DNA from: a virus
Virus record (IMG/VR): IMGVR_UViG_3300008448_000046
Span: 1-64,000 of that record
Strand: one strand, 5' to 3'
DNA length: 64,000 bases
In this document: positions 41,707 through 50,532 of the stretch, piece by piece
Numbering within the stretch: the stretch's first letter is position 1
Layout: every line of letters begins with the position of its first letter
The notes under the pieces: generated by a model
The model's input: only the letters and a program-made list of their open reading frames with translations
Databases searched by the model: none
Told to the model about the DNA's origin: nothing
Translations under genes and position numbers: made by a program

Positions 41707-42977
41707 ATCGAGAAGAATTTTTAAATAGATTTTCTCCAGGTACACATCCAACAATGTGTCCTTTGTTATTCAATCATTTTAGTACAGAAACTAAAGGACA
41801 AATAAAATTTTGTTGCGAAGCAAAGTATAATCCTGACATAGAAAAAGTTGACGGTAAGTCTACAAAGATTATAGAAATTTTTAATAATTCATACTACAAC
41901 GAATCTAGAAAACGGATGATAAATGGAGAAAAACTTTCAGAATGTGAATCTTGTTGGATCAAAGAAAAACAAGGATTAGTTTCTAAACGATTAGAAGAGT
42001 GGAATGTCTTTCAACAAAATTATGATACTTCATTACCTGAAGATTTTTCTAATTGGGAAAAGTTTGATACAAAGTTAGTACCCAGCTATTATAATTTGCA
42101 AGTAGCTAAAACTTGTAACTATGCTTGCATTATGTGTTCTACAGATTGGTCTTCTTTAATTACTTCTATAGGGCAAAAAATGGGAGAAGAAAAAAAGACA
42201 ATGTTGTTAAATCAACGATGGTGGTCTAATAATCCAGGAGAAGAACAATTAGATAAAAGTGAAACTTTTTGGGAAGGGCTTAAAGACATTGCAAATAAGT
42301 TAGAGCATCTGTATGTTACAGGCGGCGAACCTTTTATTATTAAACCTCTTTGGAACTTTATAACCTTTCTTGTTGAGCAAGGTTACTCATCAAACATTGT
42401 ATTCTGGTGTAATACAAATACGTCTCAGTTTAGCGAATACCAATTAAATCTTCTTAAAAGTTTTAAAAGTGTAGAATTAAATTTAAGTATTGATGCGTAT
42501 GGCGAATTGAATGAATATTTAAGAACGAGTTCAGATTGGAATAATATTGAAAAAAATGTTAACTTAGCGGTCAAACATGTAGACGATAATTTCCAACTTA
42601 CTTTAGTACCTGTAGTCAGCGGGTTAAATGTAAGATATTTAGATAATTTAATTTATTGGTGGAAAAAAACACTTGGAGATAAAAGATGTGTAATTAAACC
42701 AATTATACTCACTTGGCCACGATCAATGTCTATTAATGTTCTTCCAAAAAAATATATTATGAAGTCAAAACAATCTTTAATTAATGTTATTAACGATTGT
42801 AATTTAGATTATAAATCAGACTTTCAAAATGTTTTTGATTTATTAGACAATCACGATTTTAGTACAAGAGCAAATAATAAGTTAAAAGAAGAATTTCTGT
42901 ATTTTCAAGAAGCAGTAAATAAAGATTATTTAAAACAATTTAGTTATCTATTTGAACAAGATGATATACCACTATAA
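41703..42977 (+). CDS. Radical SAM enzyme with N-terminal auxiliary cysteines
   Basis: A 424-residue radical SAM protein. The cluster motif CNYACIMC (C138, C142, C145) is followed by a GGEP motif (VTGGEPFII) that binds SAM. An N-terminal extension carries extra cysteines (C19, C37, C38, C81, C84) spaced like an auxiliary cluster domain of the twitch/SPASM kind, but placed before the core. The layout is shared with the gene at 44160 and points to modification of a protein, peptide or sugar-linked substrate. An ATGA overlap with the preceding gene and a 17-base overlap with the next radical SAM gene show tight co-expression. Confidence 0.85.
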   Translation: MNREEFLNRFSPGTHPTMCPLLFNHFSTETKGQIKFCCEAKYNPDIEKVDGKSTKIIEIFNNSYYNESRKRMINGEKLSECESCWIKEKQGLVSKRLEEWNVFQQNYDTSLPEDFSNWEKFDTKLVPSYYNLQVAKTCNYACIMCSTDWSSLITSIGQKMGEEKKTMLLNQRWWSNNPGEEQLDKSETFWEGLKDIANKLEHLYVTGGEPFIIKPLWNFITFLVEQGYSSNIVFWCNTNTSQFSEYQLNLLKSFKSVELNLSIDAYGELNEYLRTSSDWNNIEKNVNLAVKHVDDNFQLTLVPVVSGLNVRYLDNLIYWWKKTLGDKRCVIKPIILTWPRSMSINVLPKKYIMKSKQSLINVINDCNLDYKSDFQNVFDLLDNHDFSTRANNKLKEEFLYFQEAVNKDYLKQFSYLFEQDDIPL

Positions 42978-44139
42978 CGACATTAGAACTGTACACTTAG
43001 AAGTTACAGATAGCTGTAACGCAGCCTGCCCAATGTGTGCTAGAAACATTAACGGTGGCGAAGACAATCCTCAGTTACCAAACACAGAATTACATCTTGA
43101 TGATGTTAAAAGAATATTTACAGTTGAGTTTATACAGCAATTAGACAGACTATATATGTGTGGCAATTATGGAGATCCTATTGCTGCTAGAGATACTTTA
43201 GAAATATTTGAATATTTTAGACAATCTAATCCTAAAATGAATTTAAGTATGCACACCAACGGCAGTGCGAAGAAACCGGATTGGTGGGCACGTCTTGCTC
43301 AAGTTATGGGAAAAAATTCTAATGTAGTGTTTAGTTTAGACGGATTAGAAGATACTAATCATCTGTACAGACAAAATACTATATGGTCTAAAATTATGGA
43401 AAATGCTCAGGCTTTTATAAATGCTGGCGGCAGGGCAAGATGGGATTATATTGTATTTGAACACAACGAACATCAGGTCGACGAGGCCAGAGCATTAAGT
43501 GGGAAAATGGGGTTTGAAAAGTTTCAATTTAAAAAATCAGCAAGATTTTTCAGCAATGCCTCGGGCGCAACAAAAGACACTCATCAAGCGGCCAATCGTA
43601 AAGGACAAGCAACTACTCTTTTAAAACCTCCTACTGATGACAAGTATAAAAATACAGCATTAGCAGAATTAAGTAAAATTGATAAAAAACTAGAAGATAC
43701 TATTTCTTTTGTTCCAAGTAAAGCAGAAGAAGCATTCATTGTGCAAAGTAAACAAAAATTTCATATTGATCCCTCTAAGAAAAAACCAATGGAGAAGTAT
43801 TGGGACGAAGTTCCAATAAAATGTAAAGTAGCAGAAGAAAAAAGTCTTTATGTTTCAGCTGAAGGTATTGTTCAACCTTGTTGTTGGACCGCCGGACAAA
43901 TGTATGTTTGGTATTGGTTACCAGAAGGCGGCCAAATTTGGCAAGCAATTAATAAAGTAGGAAAAGAAAATTTAAATGCCAAAAATCACAGTTTAGAATC
44001 AATCGTAAATGGATTATATTTTCAAGATATTGTTCCTAATAGTTGGACCAAATCTAGTTGTGCTGACGGGAAATTACAAATCTGTGCCAAAACATGTGGT
44101 GTAAAAAACGATATGTTCAGTAACCAATTTGCCAATTAA
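42961..44139 (+). CDS. Radical SAM enzyme with C-terminal SPASM-like cysteines
   Basis: A 392-residue protein from the ATG at 42961; an upstream TTG start is less likely. LEVTDSCNAACPMCARNI gives the cluster cysteines C19, C23 and C26, followed by LYMCGNYGDP in place of the usual GGEP and FSLDGLEDTNHLYR. The C-terminal part has a SPASM-like cysteine set: IKCKVAEEKSLYVSAEG, VQPCCW, then SSCADGKLQICAKTCG. SPASM enzymes modify peptides or proteins or act as dehydrogenases. This clade is common in marine T4-like phages and its substrate is unknown. A 20-base gap separates it from the next radical SAM gene. Confidence 0.86.
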   Translation: MIYHYNDIRTVHLEVTDSCNAACPMCARNINGGEDNPQLPNTELHLDDVKRIFTVEFIQQLDRLYMCGNYGDPIAARDTLEIFEYFRQSNPKMNLSMHTNGSAKKPDWWARLAQVMGKNSNVVFSLDGLEDTNHLYRQNTIWSKIMENAQAFINAGGRARWDYIVFEHNEHQVDEARALSGKMGFEKFQFKKSARFFSNASGATKDTHQAANRKGQATTLLKPPTDDKYKNTALAELSKIDKKLEDTISFVPSKAEEAFIVQSKQKFHIDPSKKKPMEKYWDEVPIKCKVAEEKSLYVSAEGIVQPCCWTAGQMYVWYWLPEGGQIWQAINKVGKENLNAKNHSLESIVNGLYFQDIVPNSWTKSSCADGKLQICAKTCGVKNDMFSNQFAN

Positions 44140-44159
44140 CATAATAACTAAATATTTCC

Positions 44160-45566
44160 ATGACACAAAAATATCCATCAGACACATTTTGTATTCTTCC
44201 TTGGATACATTTAAGTACAAGACCTGACGGTAGTATGAGAGTATGTTGCACTGCTAATGCTAGCGGTGTTGGATCTACAAATGCTGAAACCGGGGGTCAT
44301 GTCGGAATGTTGAAGACAGAAGAAGGTAAACCAGCTAACTTAAATGTTAGCGATTTCCAATCAAGCTGGAACAGCACTTACATGAAAAATGTAAGAAAAA
44401 TTATGTTAGATAATGGACAGCCAGAAAGCTGTTCAAAATGTTATAAAGAAGAAGAATCTGGTCATGTAAGCAAAAGACAATGGGAAACTAACTATTGGGC
44501 TCAGCGTGTGGACATCGATCAGTTAATTGCACAGACAACAGATGATGGACAAGTCCCTCCTAATTTAAAATATATTGATCTTAGATTCGGATCTAAATGT
44601 CAATTAGCCTGTGTAATGTGCAGTCCGCATGATAGTAGTAATTGGATTCCAGAATGGAATAAGATCCATCCTACTATACAGAATAGAGAATTAAGCAAGA
44701 CCATGGCATGGGAAAACAAGGGCAGTGTTAACGGCTCAAGTTTTAATTGGCATAAAAATAATCCTCTTTTTTGGCAGCAATTCTATGAACAAATCCCGAA
44801 TATGCAACAGCTTTATTTTGCAGGTGGCGAGCCATTAATCATAGAAGAACATTACGAAATTTTAGAAGAATGTATAAAGCAAGGACATGCTAAGAATTTA
44901 GAACTTCGTTATAACAGTAACGGAGTCGAATGGCGAGAAGATTTATTTGAGTTATGGAAAGAATTTAAACTTGTTCGATTCCATTATAGTGTTGATGCAA
45001 TAGGTGAAAAGAATGCCTATATTAGATATCCTAGTAAATGGGAACGTACAGAAGAAGTATTTAAGATTCTAGATACACAAACATCTGACAACGTAGAAAT
45101 TACAGTTGCATGTGCAGTACAGGCATTGAACATTTATTATATTCCAGAATTTATCAAATGGAAATTACAACAGAACTATAAAAAGATTAACATGTGGCCA
45201 TTTGGTGCAGGTGGAATTAATCATCATTTTGTATATTGGCCACCACACCTAAATGTCAAGATCTTACCTCAATGGTTTAAAGACAAATGCGAACAACACT
45301 ATGAGGAATTTATACCATGGTGGATAGAAAACTGGGAACTAGGTGTTCCTGAATGGCATAAAGGTAAGGTAACAAAAGAACAGTGGCTTAACGCCGAGTA
45401 TGGTATCAAAAGATTGCGCGGCATGATTAAATTTATGAAATCAGAAGATTGGACTAACCGATTACCTGAAACAACAGAATATTTAAAAGCACTTGATACA
45501 CATAGAGGTTTAAATTTTGAAGAAATTTTTCCAGAAATGACAGGAGTATTTTATGGAGTACACTAA
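44160..45566 (+). CDS. Radical SAM enzyme, relative of the 41703 gene
   Basis: A 468-residue protein. The N-terminal cysteine region (C11, C29, C30, C91, C94) precedes the core CQLACVMC (C147, C151, C154) and YFAGGEPLII. The same order and spacing as in the gene at 41703 indicate a shared origin, with one SPASM-type gene between them. FHYSVDAIGEKNAYIRYPS resembles the substrate loop of related enzymes. The start has no strong ribosome site. The next gene begins 14 bases before its stop. Confidence 0.86.
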   Translation: MTQKYPSDTFCILPWIHLSTRPDGSMRVCCTANASGVGSTNAETGGHVGMLKTEEGKPANLNVSDFQSSWNSTYMKNVRKIMLDNGQPESCSKCYKEEESGHVSKRQWETNYWAQRVDIDQLIAQTTDDGQVPPNLKYIDLRFGSKCQLACVMCSPHDSSNWIPEWNKIHPTIQNRELSKTMAWENKGSVNGSSFNWHKNNPLFWQQFYEQIPNMQQLYFAGGEPLIIEEHYEILEECIKQGHAKNLELRYNSNGVEWREDLFELWKEFKLVRFHYSVDAIGEKNAYIRYPSKWERTEEVFKILDTQTSDNVEITVACAVQALNIYYIPEFIKWKLQQNYKKINMWPFGAGGINHHFVYWPPHLNVKILPQWFKDKCEQHYEEFIPWWIENWELGVPEWHKGKVTKEQWLNAEYGIKRLRGMIKFMKSEDWTNRLPETTEYLKALDTHRGLNFEEIFPEMTGVFYGVH

Positions 45567-46455
45567 AGGTTTAAGAAGGGAGCATTATATGCTTCCAATG
45601 GATCATCCTATAGCAGTTGAAAATATGCGTAGGCATATTAGCCGAGCATCAAAATCTGAAGATGCAATGTTTTCAAAAGAAGAATTAGATTGGATTTGGA
45701 AATTTGCATTTGCCGGAGGCAAAGAAGTTAGAATGAATAAAAACGGAACTGTGTTAGTAGCAGGACAGTTACATGAAGTTTATTTAAAATTTAAAGATAG
45801 AATCGATCAGTGTTTAGGTATACCTGCTGAAAAAAGTCCACAAGTGGGCGGTAATTATTTTATTACTCCCCAACAATATGGATTACATAATGATAGTATA
45901 AGGCCTGAAGATTTTACAACTACATTTGATAAAGTCCCGTTGAATCACGAACAACGAAAATACACTTGTTGGAAAAATTGGTTGTTACCTTTATGGATAG
46001 GAACACATCTTAATGAAGAAGATGGTGGACAAATTGTATTCTTCGATCAGCGACATATTGACTGGGCGCATGTTTATAATGGTGGCGGTCTAGTTCCTAA
46101 TATTGCTAGTGTGTATAAAATTACCACTGATTACACTGAACTTCAATTCTATGACGGTCAAGGAACTGCTGTTCCTAAAGAAAACAATGCAACACCTTTT
46201 GATAAATCTGTTTTTGAGCAGGTAATGAATACTCCGTATGAAAGATTAAAAGGTTTAAGTGCTGAAACTATTTTAGATTGGGAACCAGGTAAACCTATGT
46301 GGTTCGATGCAGTACAGTTGCATAATACTAATGAAGGTACTAAGAGCAAAGGTAAAAAATTATGGAACGCTAAGATGGGTTTATTACTAACTTTCTTAGT
46401 TGAACTCGATGATGATTTACTTATAGAGTGGCGAAAAGAACAAGCTAAGATGTAA
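45553..46455 (+). CDS. 2OG-Fe(II) oxygenase-like protein
   Basis: A 300-residue protein with CAGGAG as ribosome site, 14 bases inside the previous gene. The metal triad of the 2-oxoglutarate/Fe(II) family is suggested by YGLHNDSIRP (H112, D114) and the distal histidine in FDAVQLHNTNEG (H257). LWIGTHLNEEDGGQIVFFDQ is a family-like core strand pair. The usual Arg that holds 2-oxoglutarate is not obvious; K274 may serve. Such phage oxygenases may hydroxylate proteins, peptides or sugars. It ends exactly where the inverted minus-strand block begins: convergent, with no gap. Confidence 0.72.
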   Translation: MEYTKGLRREHYMLPMDHPIAVENMRRHISRASKSEDAMFSKEELDWIWKFAFAGGKEVRMNKNGTVLVAGQLHEVYLKFKDRIDQCLGIPAEKSPQVGGNYFITPQQYGLHNDSIRPEDFTTTFDKVPLNHEQRKYTCWKNWLLPLWIGTHLNEEDGGQIVFFDQRHIDWAHVYNGGGLVPNIASVYKITTDYTELQFYDGQGTAVPKENNATPFDKSVFEQVMNTPYERLKGLSAETILDWEPGKPMWFDAVQLHNTNEGTKSKGKKLWNAKMGLLLTFLVELDDDLLIEWRKEQAKM

Positions 46456-47163
46456 TTATAGATAGGGTAGTAGTCTAGGAACAATTAATTCTTCGGCTAC
46501 TATCCTATTTCCTTGACTACTTAAATGGTGTCCGTCGTCTACAATATAAGAATTAAAATTGTCACCTAATTGTGTTTCAACATCAAAATCAAGTAGATCA
46601 GTTGTGTGAGCCTGAAAGATATTATTATGTTTTTCCCACCAGATATTCCGATGACTATAGATTATGTAAGGAGTATTAGATTTTTCTAATATTTTTTTAA
46701 TCGAACATATTTGACCAAAGTATAAACTTTGATCATCCCAGTCGTAAGAGTAACTAAGTTTAGCAGCCATTCGATAATCTCTGTTATGTTTATGCCAGAA
46801 TTGATCTATAGCTTTTCCGTAATTTGGATTCCAGAACACAAAACTTTTTCTTAAAGAAACATCACACTTATAAATGTTTGGATGAGAAACAGTAGGAGTC
46901 CAGTCTAAATTATAATGACCAGTTCTTATATGATGTCTACTGTCAGAAGTAACTTGAAATATAATAAAATCGTAGCCTTTACCTATCTCTGATTTTAGTA
47001 CTTCAAATTGTGTTCCAAGATCGCAACCACCATGGGATGCACTGTAATAGAGAACATCAACATTTTTCTCTTTTAATACTTCGACTGTATTTTCAGGTAC
47101 TCCTTTTTGTCCTTCGTGATTAAATTGACTCCAACTGCACCCTAAATGTAATATTTTTTTCAT
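46456..47163 (-). CDS. SGNH-hydrolase-like protein (first of pair)
   Basis: A 235-residue protein. The N terminus MKKILHLGCSWSQ has the nucleophile-type GxSxS position with Ser10, preceded by a hydrophobic strand. The C-terminal DDGHHLSSQGNRIVAEEL is the DxxH motif of SGNH/GDSL esterases. SASHGGCDLGTQFEVL may carry the second-block Gly. These enzymes usually remove or transfer acyl groups on glycans or lipids. The gene next upstream is a clear relative. It is the last gene of the inverted block. Confidence 0.7.
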   Translation of the reverse strand: MKKILHLGCSWSQFNHEGQKGVPENTVEVLKEKNVDVLYYSASHGGCDLGTQFEVLKSEIGKGYDFIIFQVTSDSRHHIRTGHYNLDWTPTVSHPNIYKCDVSLRKSFVFWNPNYGKAIDQFWHKHNRDYRMAAKLSYSYDWDDQSLYFGQICSIKKILEKSNTPYIIYSHRNIWWEKHNNIFQAHTTDLLDFDVETQLGDNFNSYIVDDGHHLSSQGNRIVAEELIVPRLLPYL

Positions 47164-47894
47164 TTTAATTTTTCAATAATTTTTGGTATTAAAACATTTT
47201 CAGCTATATATCTGTCACCGTTGGGCGACATATGAAATCCTCTGTCGATGGCAAATTTCTTAAAAGTTTCAATACCAATGTACTCGTTAACACAAAAGTC
47301 TAGTTCGTCGTATATTTCTTTAAGTACTAATTGAGATATCCGAGTTTTATCTACCATTTGTTTCGAATCGTGTGCATATATTAAAAACGGAATATTTCTT
47401 TTTTTAAGTAAATTTTTAATTGTTACTATTCTACTTAAAAAAATACTTTCCCAATTAAAGTCGCCCGCATTTAAAAGTTTGGCCATTTTTAAATATGTTC
47501 CTTTATTCGACAGATAAGGCCAATGTTGATTAATAATTTCTTTATGCAGCGGCATCCAAAAAATATAGTTTTTAATAAGCCAGTTTCGACATTGTACAAT
47601 ATTAGGATGACTATCTTCTTTTTCCCATACAATATCAGAGTCTAATAGTTGACAATGAAATCTGTCAAATGTAGTTACTTCAAATAAAACAAAATCAATT
47701 TTTTCTTTACCGTTTAAAATGTTTAATAAAATTTCAAATTGAACACCTAATCCACAACCGCCCATAGCTGTTGAATAATAGTTTACATCAATACCTCGAT
47801 TAATAAGGCCTTCTGTTACAAAAAATGGTAAGCTATGATTAGGTACACCATTTACTTCACTCCAACTACTTCCAAGATGCAATATATTCTTCAT
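47160..47894 (-). CDS. SGNH-hydrolase-like protein (second of pair)
   Basis: A 244-residue relative of the gene at 46456, coupled by a 4-base overlap. MKNILHLGSSWSEVNG gives the Ser motif, YYSTAMGGCGLGVQFEILL the glycine block, and DRGFHMSPNGDRYIAENV the DxxH end. The shared YYS.....GGC.LG.QFE and ISHPN/SHPNIV segments show tandem duplication. The reaction is likely hydrolysis or transfer of an acyl or sugar-linked ester. Substrate unknown. Confidence 0.7.
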   Translation of the reverse strand: MKNILHLGSSWSEVNGVPNHSLPFFVTEGLINRGIDVNYYSTAMGGCGLGVQFEILLNILNGKEKIDFVLFEVTTFDRFHCQLLDSDIVWEKEDSHPNIVQCRNWLIKNYIFWMPLHKEIINQHWPYLSNKGTYLKMAKLLNAGDFNWESIFLSRIVTIKNLLKKRNIPFLIYAHDSKQMVDKTRISQLVLKEIYDELDFCVNEYIGIETFKKFAIDRGFHMSPNGDRYIAENVLIPKIIEKLK

Positions 47895-48606
47895 ATGTTT
47901 TTTTATAACTTTCTATAACTAAATTTCTGTACTCTTTATATTGTTGAACTGGCCATCCATGTACAATAATATGTATTCTGGGAGTTTTACTATTGTTCCA
48001 AACAGCATGATTCGTGCTTATATCTATTAATCTAACATCTCCAGATTTCCATGGTATAACTCCGTAGTTTTCCATACCAAATTCGCAACCAACTGGATTA
48101 TTTAACGCTATATTAATTGCTTGTAACTTTCTTTTATTGTTATCTCTATGAGGCATAATGTAGCCATCTGGTTCTAAAAGCATAAATCGTACCCTGAGAA
48201 ATTTATCTAAAGGCCAACAACTTTTTAACCACATAGTTGTTATAGGACATTTGTCGGCTATCTCAGTCCAATGATAGTCGGGAAGATCTTTTAAATTTTC
48301 GTATTGTTCGTCACCTTGAGTAATATGTTTTCCTCGTCCGTGAATAACAAGACTTTTCCACCCTCTGTGATCTTCGCCTTCGTCTCGATGAGAATAAAAT
48401 TCGTCAAGAAGAATTTCAGCTTCTTGATACATCTGTTCATGGGGAATCTCAACATTTAATCTAAGAGTTCTTAAGTTTGATTCTTCAATAATCCATTTTA
48501 ACTGAGCATCTAAATTTAGATGTTTTGGTATCTCAGTTAAATTATGATAATGATTTTCTTCTTTCCTTTTCTCGAAGAATTCCGAGATATTCAGTGTAGT
48601 ATTCAT
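47866..48606 (-). CDS. Aspartyl/asparaginyl beta-hydroxylase-like 2OG-Fe(II) oxygenase
   Basis: A 246-residue protein. The double-stranded beta-helix metal motif is IMPHRDNNKR (H153, D155), with the distal histidine H200 in DISTNHAVWNNSKTPRIHIIVH and the 2OG-binding R210 in the same segment. The pattern matches the Asp/Asn hydroxylase family better than the 45553 protein does. It overlaps the following SGNH gene by 29 bases and its own upstream neighbour by 65 bases, long for a real overlap, but no later in-frame ATG preserves the domain. It would hydroxylate a protein, peptide or small molecule. Substrate unknown. Confidence 0.78.
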   Translation of the reverse strand: MNTTLNISEFFEKRKEENHYHNLTEIPKHLNLDAQLKWIIEESNLRTLRLNVEIPHEQMYQEAEILLDEFYSHRDEGEDHRGWKSLVIHGRGKHITQGDEQYENLKDLPDYHWTEIADKCPITTMWLKSCWPLDKFLRVRFMLLEPDGYIMPHRDNNKRKLQAINIALNNPVGCEFGMENYGVIPWKSGDVRLIDISTNHAVWNNSKTPRIHIIVHGWPVQQYKEYRNLVIESYKKTYEEYIASWK

Positions 48607-49894
48607 ATAATTTTTGTCTCCAAGGAAAGTTGAATTCTGTATCAGGATCTAAACTAACATCTTTAACATGCATTAACGCATATCCTCTTGTCGATGCTTC
48701 GCTAGTAGGTAACATTCCTAAAAAATAACTATCATTTTTTGCTAGTCTTTCTGCACTAGCTAATGTTTTTAACATTAAATTAAAATGAATTTGACTGTAC
48801 AAGTATGCTGTTTTCCTATAAGACAGAATATTGCTAAACGCATACAATGTATTACCATTCATCCTATTAATTAAATCTTCTATTTCAAAGAAGCTTTCTT
48901 TGAAATAGTTACAATTCAGTTCTAGTAATCTAAACTGCATTTCGGAATAAGGTTCTACAAGCCCGTTTAAAAATTCTTGTTCTGATTTTCTAATAGACTC
49001 TTGATTGCTAACTTGAAGATTGTACCCGCTAGAAAAACATAGTTGGTCATAATCTTTTCCGATATAATTGTCTAAAACATTTTTTGTAAAATTGATTGCA
49101 GATTGACTAATATCTCTAAAATCTACAGTAGTAGCATTAGGGCACTTGTCAATAATCTGTAAGGCTTGTAGTCCGTTTGCGGGAGTTACAATTCTTTTAA
49201 TTTGCGGGAGTTCAAATTTTACAATTGGTTCATTTGTACAATTAAAGATAGTGTCGTCAAACGTACATTCTATACGTAGATAAGATCCGTACTTTAAAAC
49301 TAGATCATCGTATAGGTAAAACTTATGCTTTCTTTCTTCTGAAGTCCACGGCCTAATTTTAAATCCGTGTTCTAACAATTTACTAATAATTAATCCGCCT
49401 GGCTTTATCTTTTTATAGGTCTTTGTTCCATCACCTTTATCAACTGATAAAGGAGTGTGGTGATCATGAAAATTGTTCTCGCTCCTACTGATATTTGTAC
49501 ATGTTTGCTCTCCAGGAGAATTATACATAGGAGATCCGGATTGTTTCCAATCTTTAACATCTAATATAAAACATTGATTGTGTAGTTCGTAGTATTCTTC
49601 ACCTTTGTCTAAAAGATGTCCAATTAGAGAATACTCTGGATTTTTAGAAACTAACTGTGCTAACCATATTGGATCAAATGTGTTTCCTGGTCTTGTAAAA
49701 ATGACTTTAGGAGCTGTTTCTGTTTGTAAACTTTTAAATGCATCGTCGTAAGATAAAAAGTATTTGTAAAGCATGTCGTGCCTTACAGATGCTTCTAGAA
49801 GATTATAACCAATTTCCTGACCTAAGGTGTCTTTATAATCCTTGTTATCATCAACAATGTATATGATGTATGTATTTTTAACTAGTTTTCTCAT
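48542..49894 (-). CDS. Uncharacterised 450-residue protein
   Basis: First gene of the inverted block, read from the TATAAATA at 49942-49935. The N-terminal third has YIIYIVDDNKDYKDTLG and PKVIFTRPGNTFDPIWLAQL. The middle has HNQCFILDVKDWKQSGSP and a GGLIISKLLEHGFKIRPW stretch, and further on TPANGLQALQIIDKCPNATT followed by VDFRDISQSAINFTKNVLD, which faintly recalls a methyltransferase core. The C terminus is helical (RLAKNDSYFLGMLPTSEAST). Similar proteins occur in marine T4-like phages without assigned function. I do not name one. Confidence 0.6.
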   Translation of the reverse strand: MRKLVKNTYIIYIVDDNKDYKDTLGQEIGYNLLEASVRHDMLYKYFLSYDDAFKSLQTETAPKVIFTRPGNTFDPIWLAQLVSKNPEYSLIGHLLDKGEEYYELHNQCFILDVKDWKQSGSPMYNSPGEQTCTNISRSENNFHDHHTPLSVDKGDGTKTYKKIKPGGLIISKLLEHGFKIRPWTSEERKHKFYLYDDLVLKYGSYLRIECTFDDTIFNCTNEPIVKFELPQIKRIVTPANGLQALQIIDKCPNATTVDFRDISQSAINFTKNVLDNYIGKDYDQLCFSSGYNLQVSNQESIRKSEQEFLNGLVEPYSEMQFRLLELNCNYFKESFFEIEDLINRMNGNTLYAFSNILSYRKTAYLYSQIHFNLMLKTLASAERLAKNDSYFLGMLPTSEASTRGYALMHVKDVSLDPDTEFNFPWRQKLYEYYTEYLGILREKERRKSLS

Positions 49895-49934
49895 GGGTTC
49901 TTCAAATTATGTTGGCTAGTTTTTACTAGCTAAA

Positions 49935-49942
49935 TATTTATA
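49935..49942 (-). promoter_or_regulatory. Perfect T4 late box for the inverted block
   Basis: TATAAATA on the minus strand (49942-49935), an exact match to the T4 late consensus, about 40 bases before the ATG at 49894. The gap to the divergent gene at 49977 also carries CTAAATATTT on the plus strand, which could serve that gene weakly. Confidence 0.72.
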
Positions 49943-49976
49943 TGCTACTATTTCAAAGTAAAAATAAGAGGAAGAT

Positions 49977-50531
49977 GTGAGCTCCAAAATACTAATAACC
50001 GGAAATAAAAATTTTGGATTGTCTTCTGAACTATTTAAAATATATCCGGACGCTACTTTTGTATCAAGGACAACTGGCTACGATTTAACCTCAGCGGATG
50101 GACAGTTATCTCTAGCCAAAAAAGTTTTAGATTACGATATTTTTATAAATTGTTCAGCACTATGGAAATTTAACCAAACTGTACTACTAGATGCAGTTTA
50201 TAAATCTTGCATAGAAAACAAAAAAGATCTAAAAATAATTTGTGTAGGATCAACAACTGATCGAGTTAAAAAAGGCGGAGCATGGTTATATAATGCAGAG
50301 AAAAAAGCTTTGAGAGATTATTGTAATACACTTTCGATGAACGGTGTATGGCAAGGAGGTCCTACAGTCACTTTAGTAAGTTTTGGTAGTTTATCTAATG
50401 TACAACATAAACATCCAACTAGGACTTGTATGGATATTAGTCTTGCAGCAAATTACATAAAATGGGTTATTGAACAGCCTAAAGAATTTCATATAAACGA
50501 AATAAGCATAGACCCAATTCAGAAAGTTTAA
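49977..50531 (+). CDS. Short SDR/epimerase-like NAD(P)-binding protein
   Basis: A 184-residue protein with a GTG start at 49977, supported by AGAGGAAG just upstream. KILITGNKNFGLSSELF gives the Rossmann start (G9, G14). IFINCSALWK and IICVGSTTDRV are the following strands with the catalytic-type Ser, and YNAEKKAL (Y105, K109) is the YxxxK motif of the short-chain dehydrogenase/reductase superfamily. It is shorter than classical members (about 250 aa) and may act on a nucleotide sugar. One base separates it from the radical SAM gene. Confidence 0.72.
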   Translation: MSSKILITGNKNFGLSSELFKIYPDATFVSRTTGYDLTSADGQLSLAKKVLDYDIFINCSALWKFNQTVLLDAVYKSCIENKKDLKIICVGSTTDRVKKGGAWLYNAEKKALRDYCNTLSMNGVWQGGPTVTLVSFGSLSNVQHKHPTRTCMDISLAANYIKWVIEQPKEFHINEISIDPIQKV

Positions 50532-50532
50532 C

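Noticed and set aside
44146-44160. Late box ACTAAATA before the radical SAM gene at 44160
   Set aside because: It lies only about 5 bases from the ATG, leaving no room for a leader.
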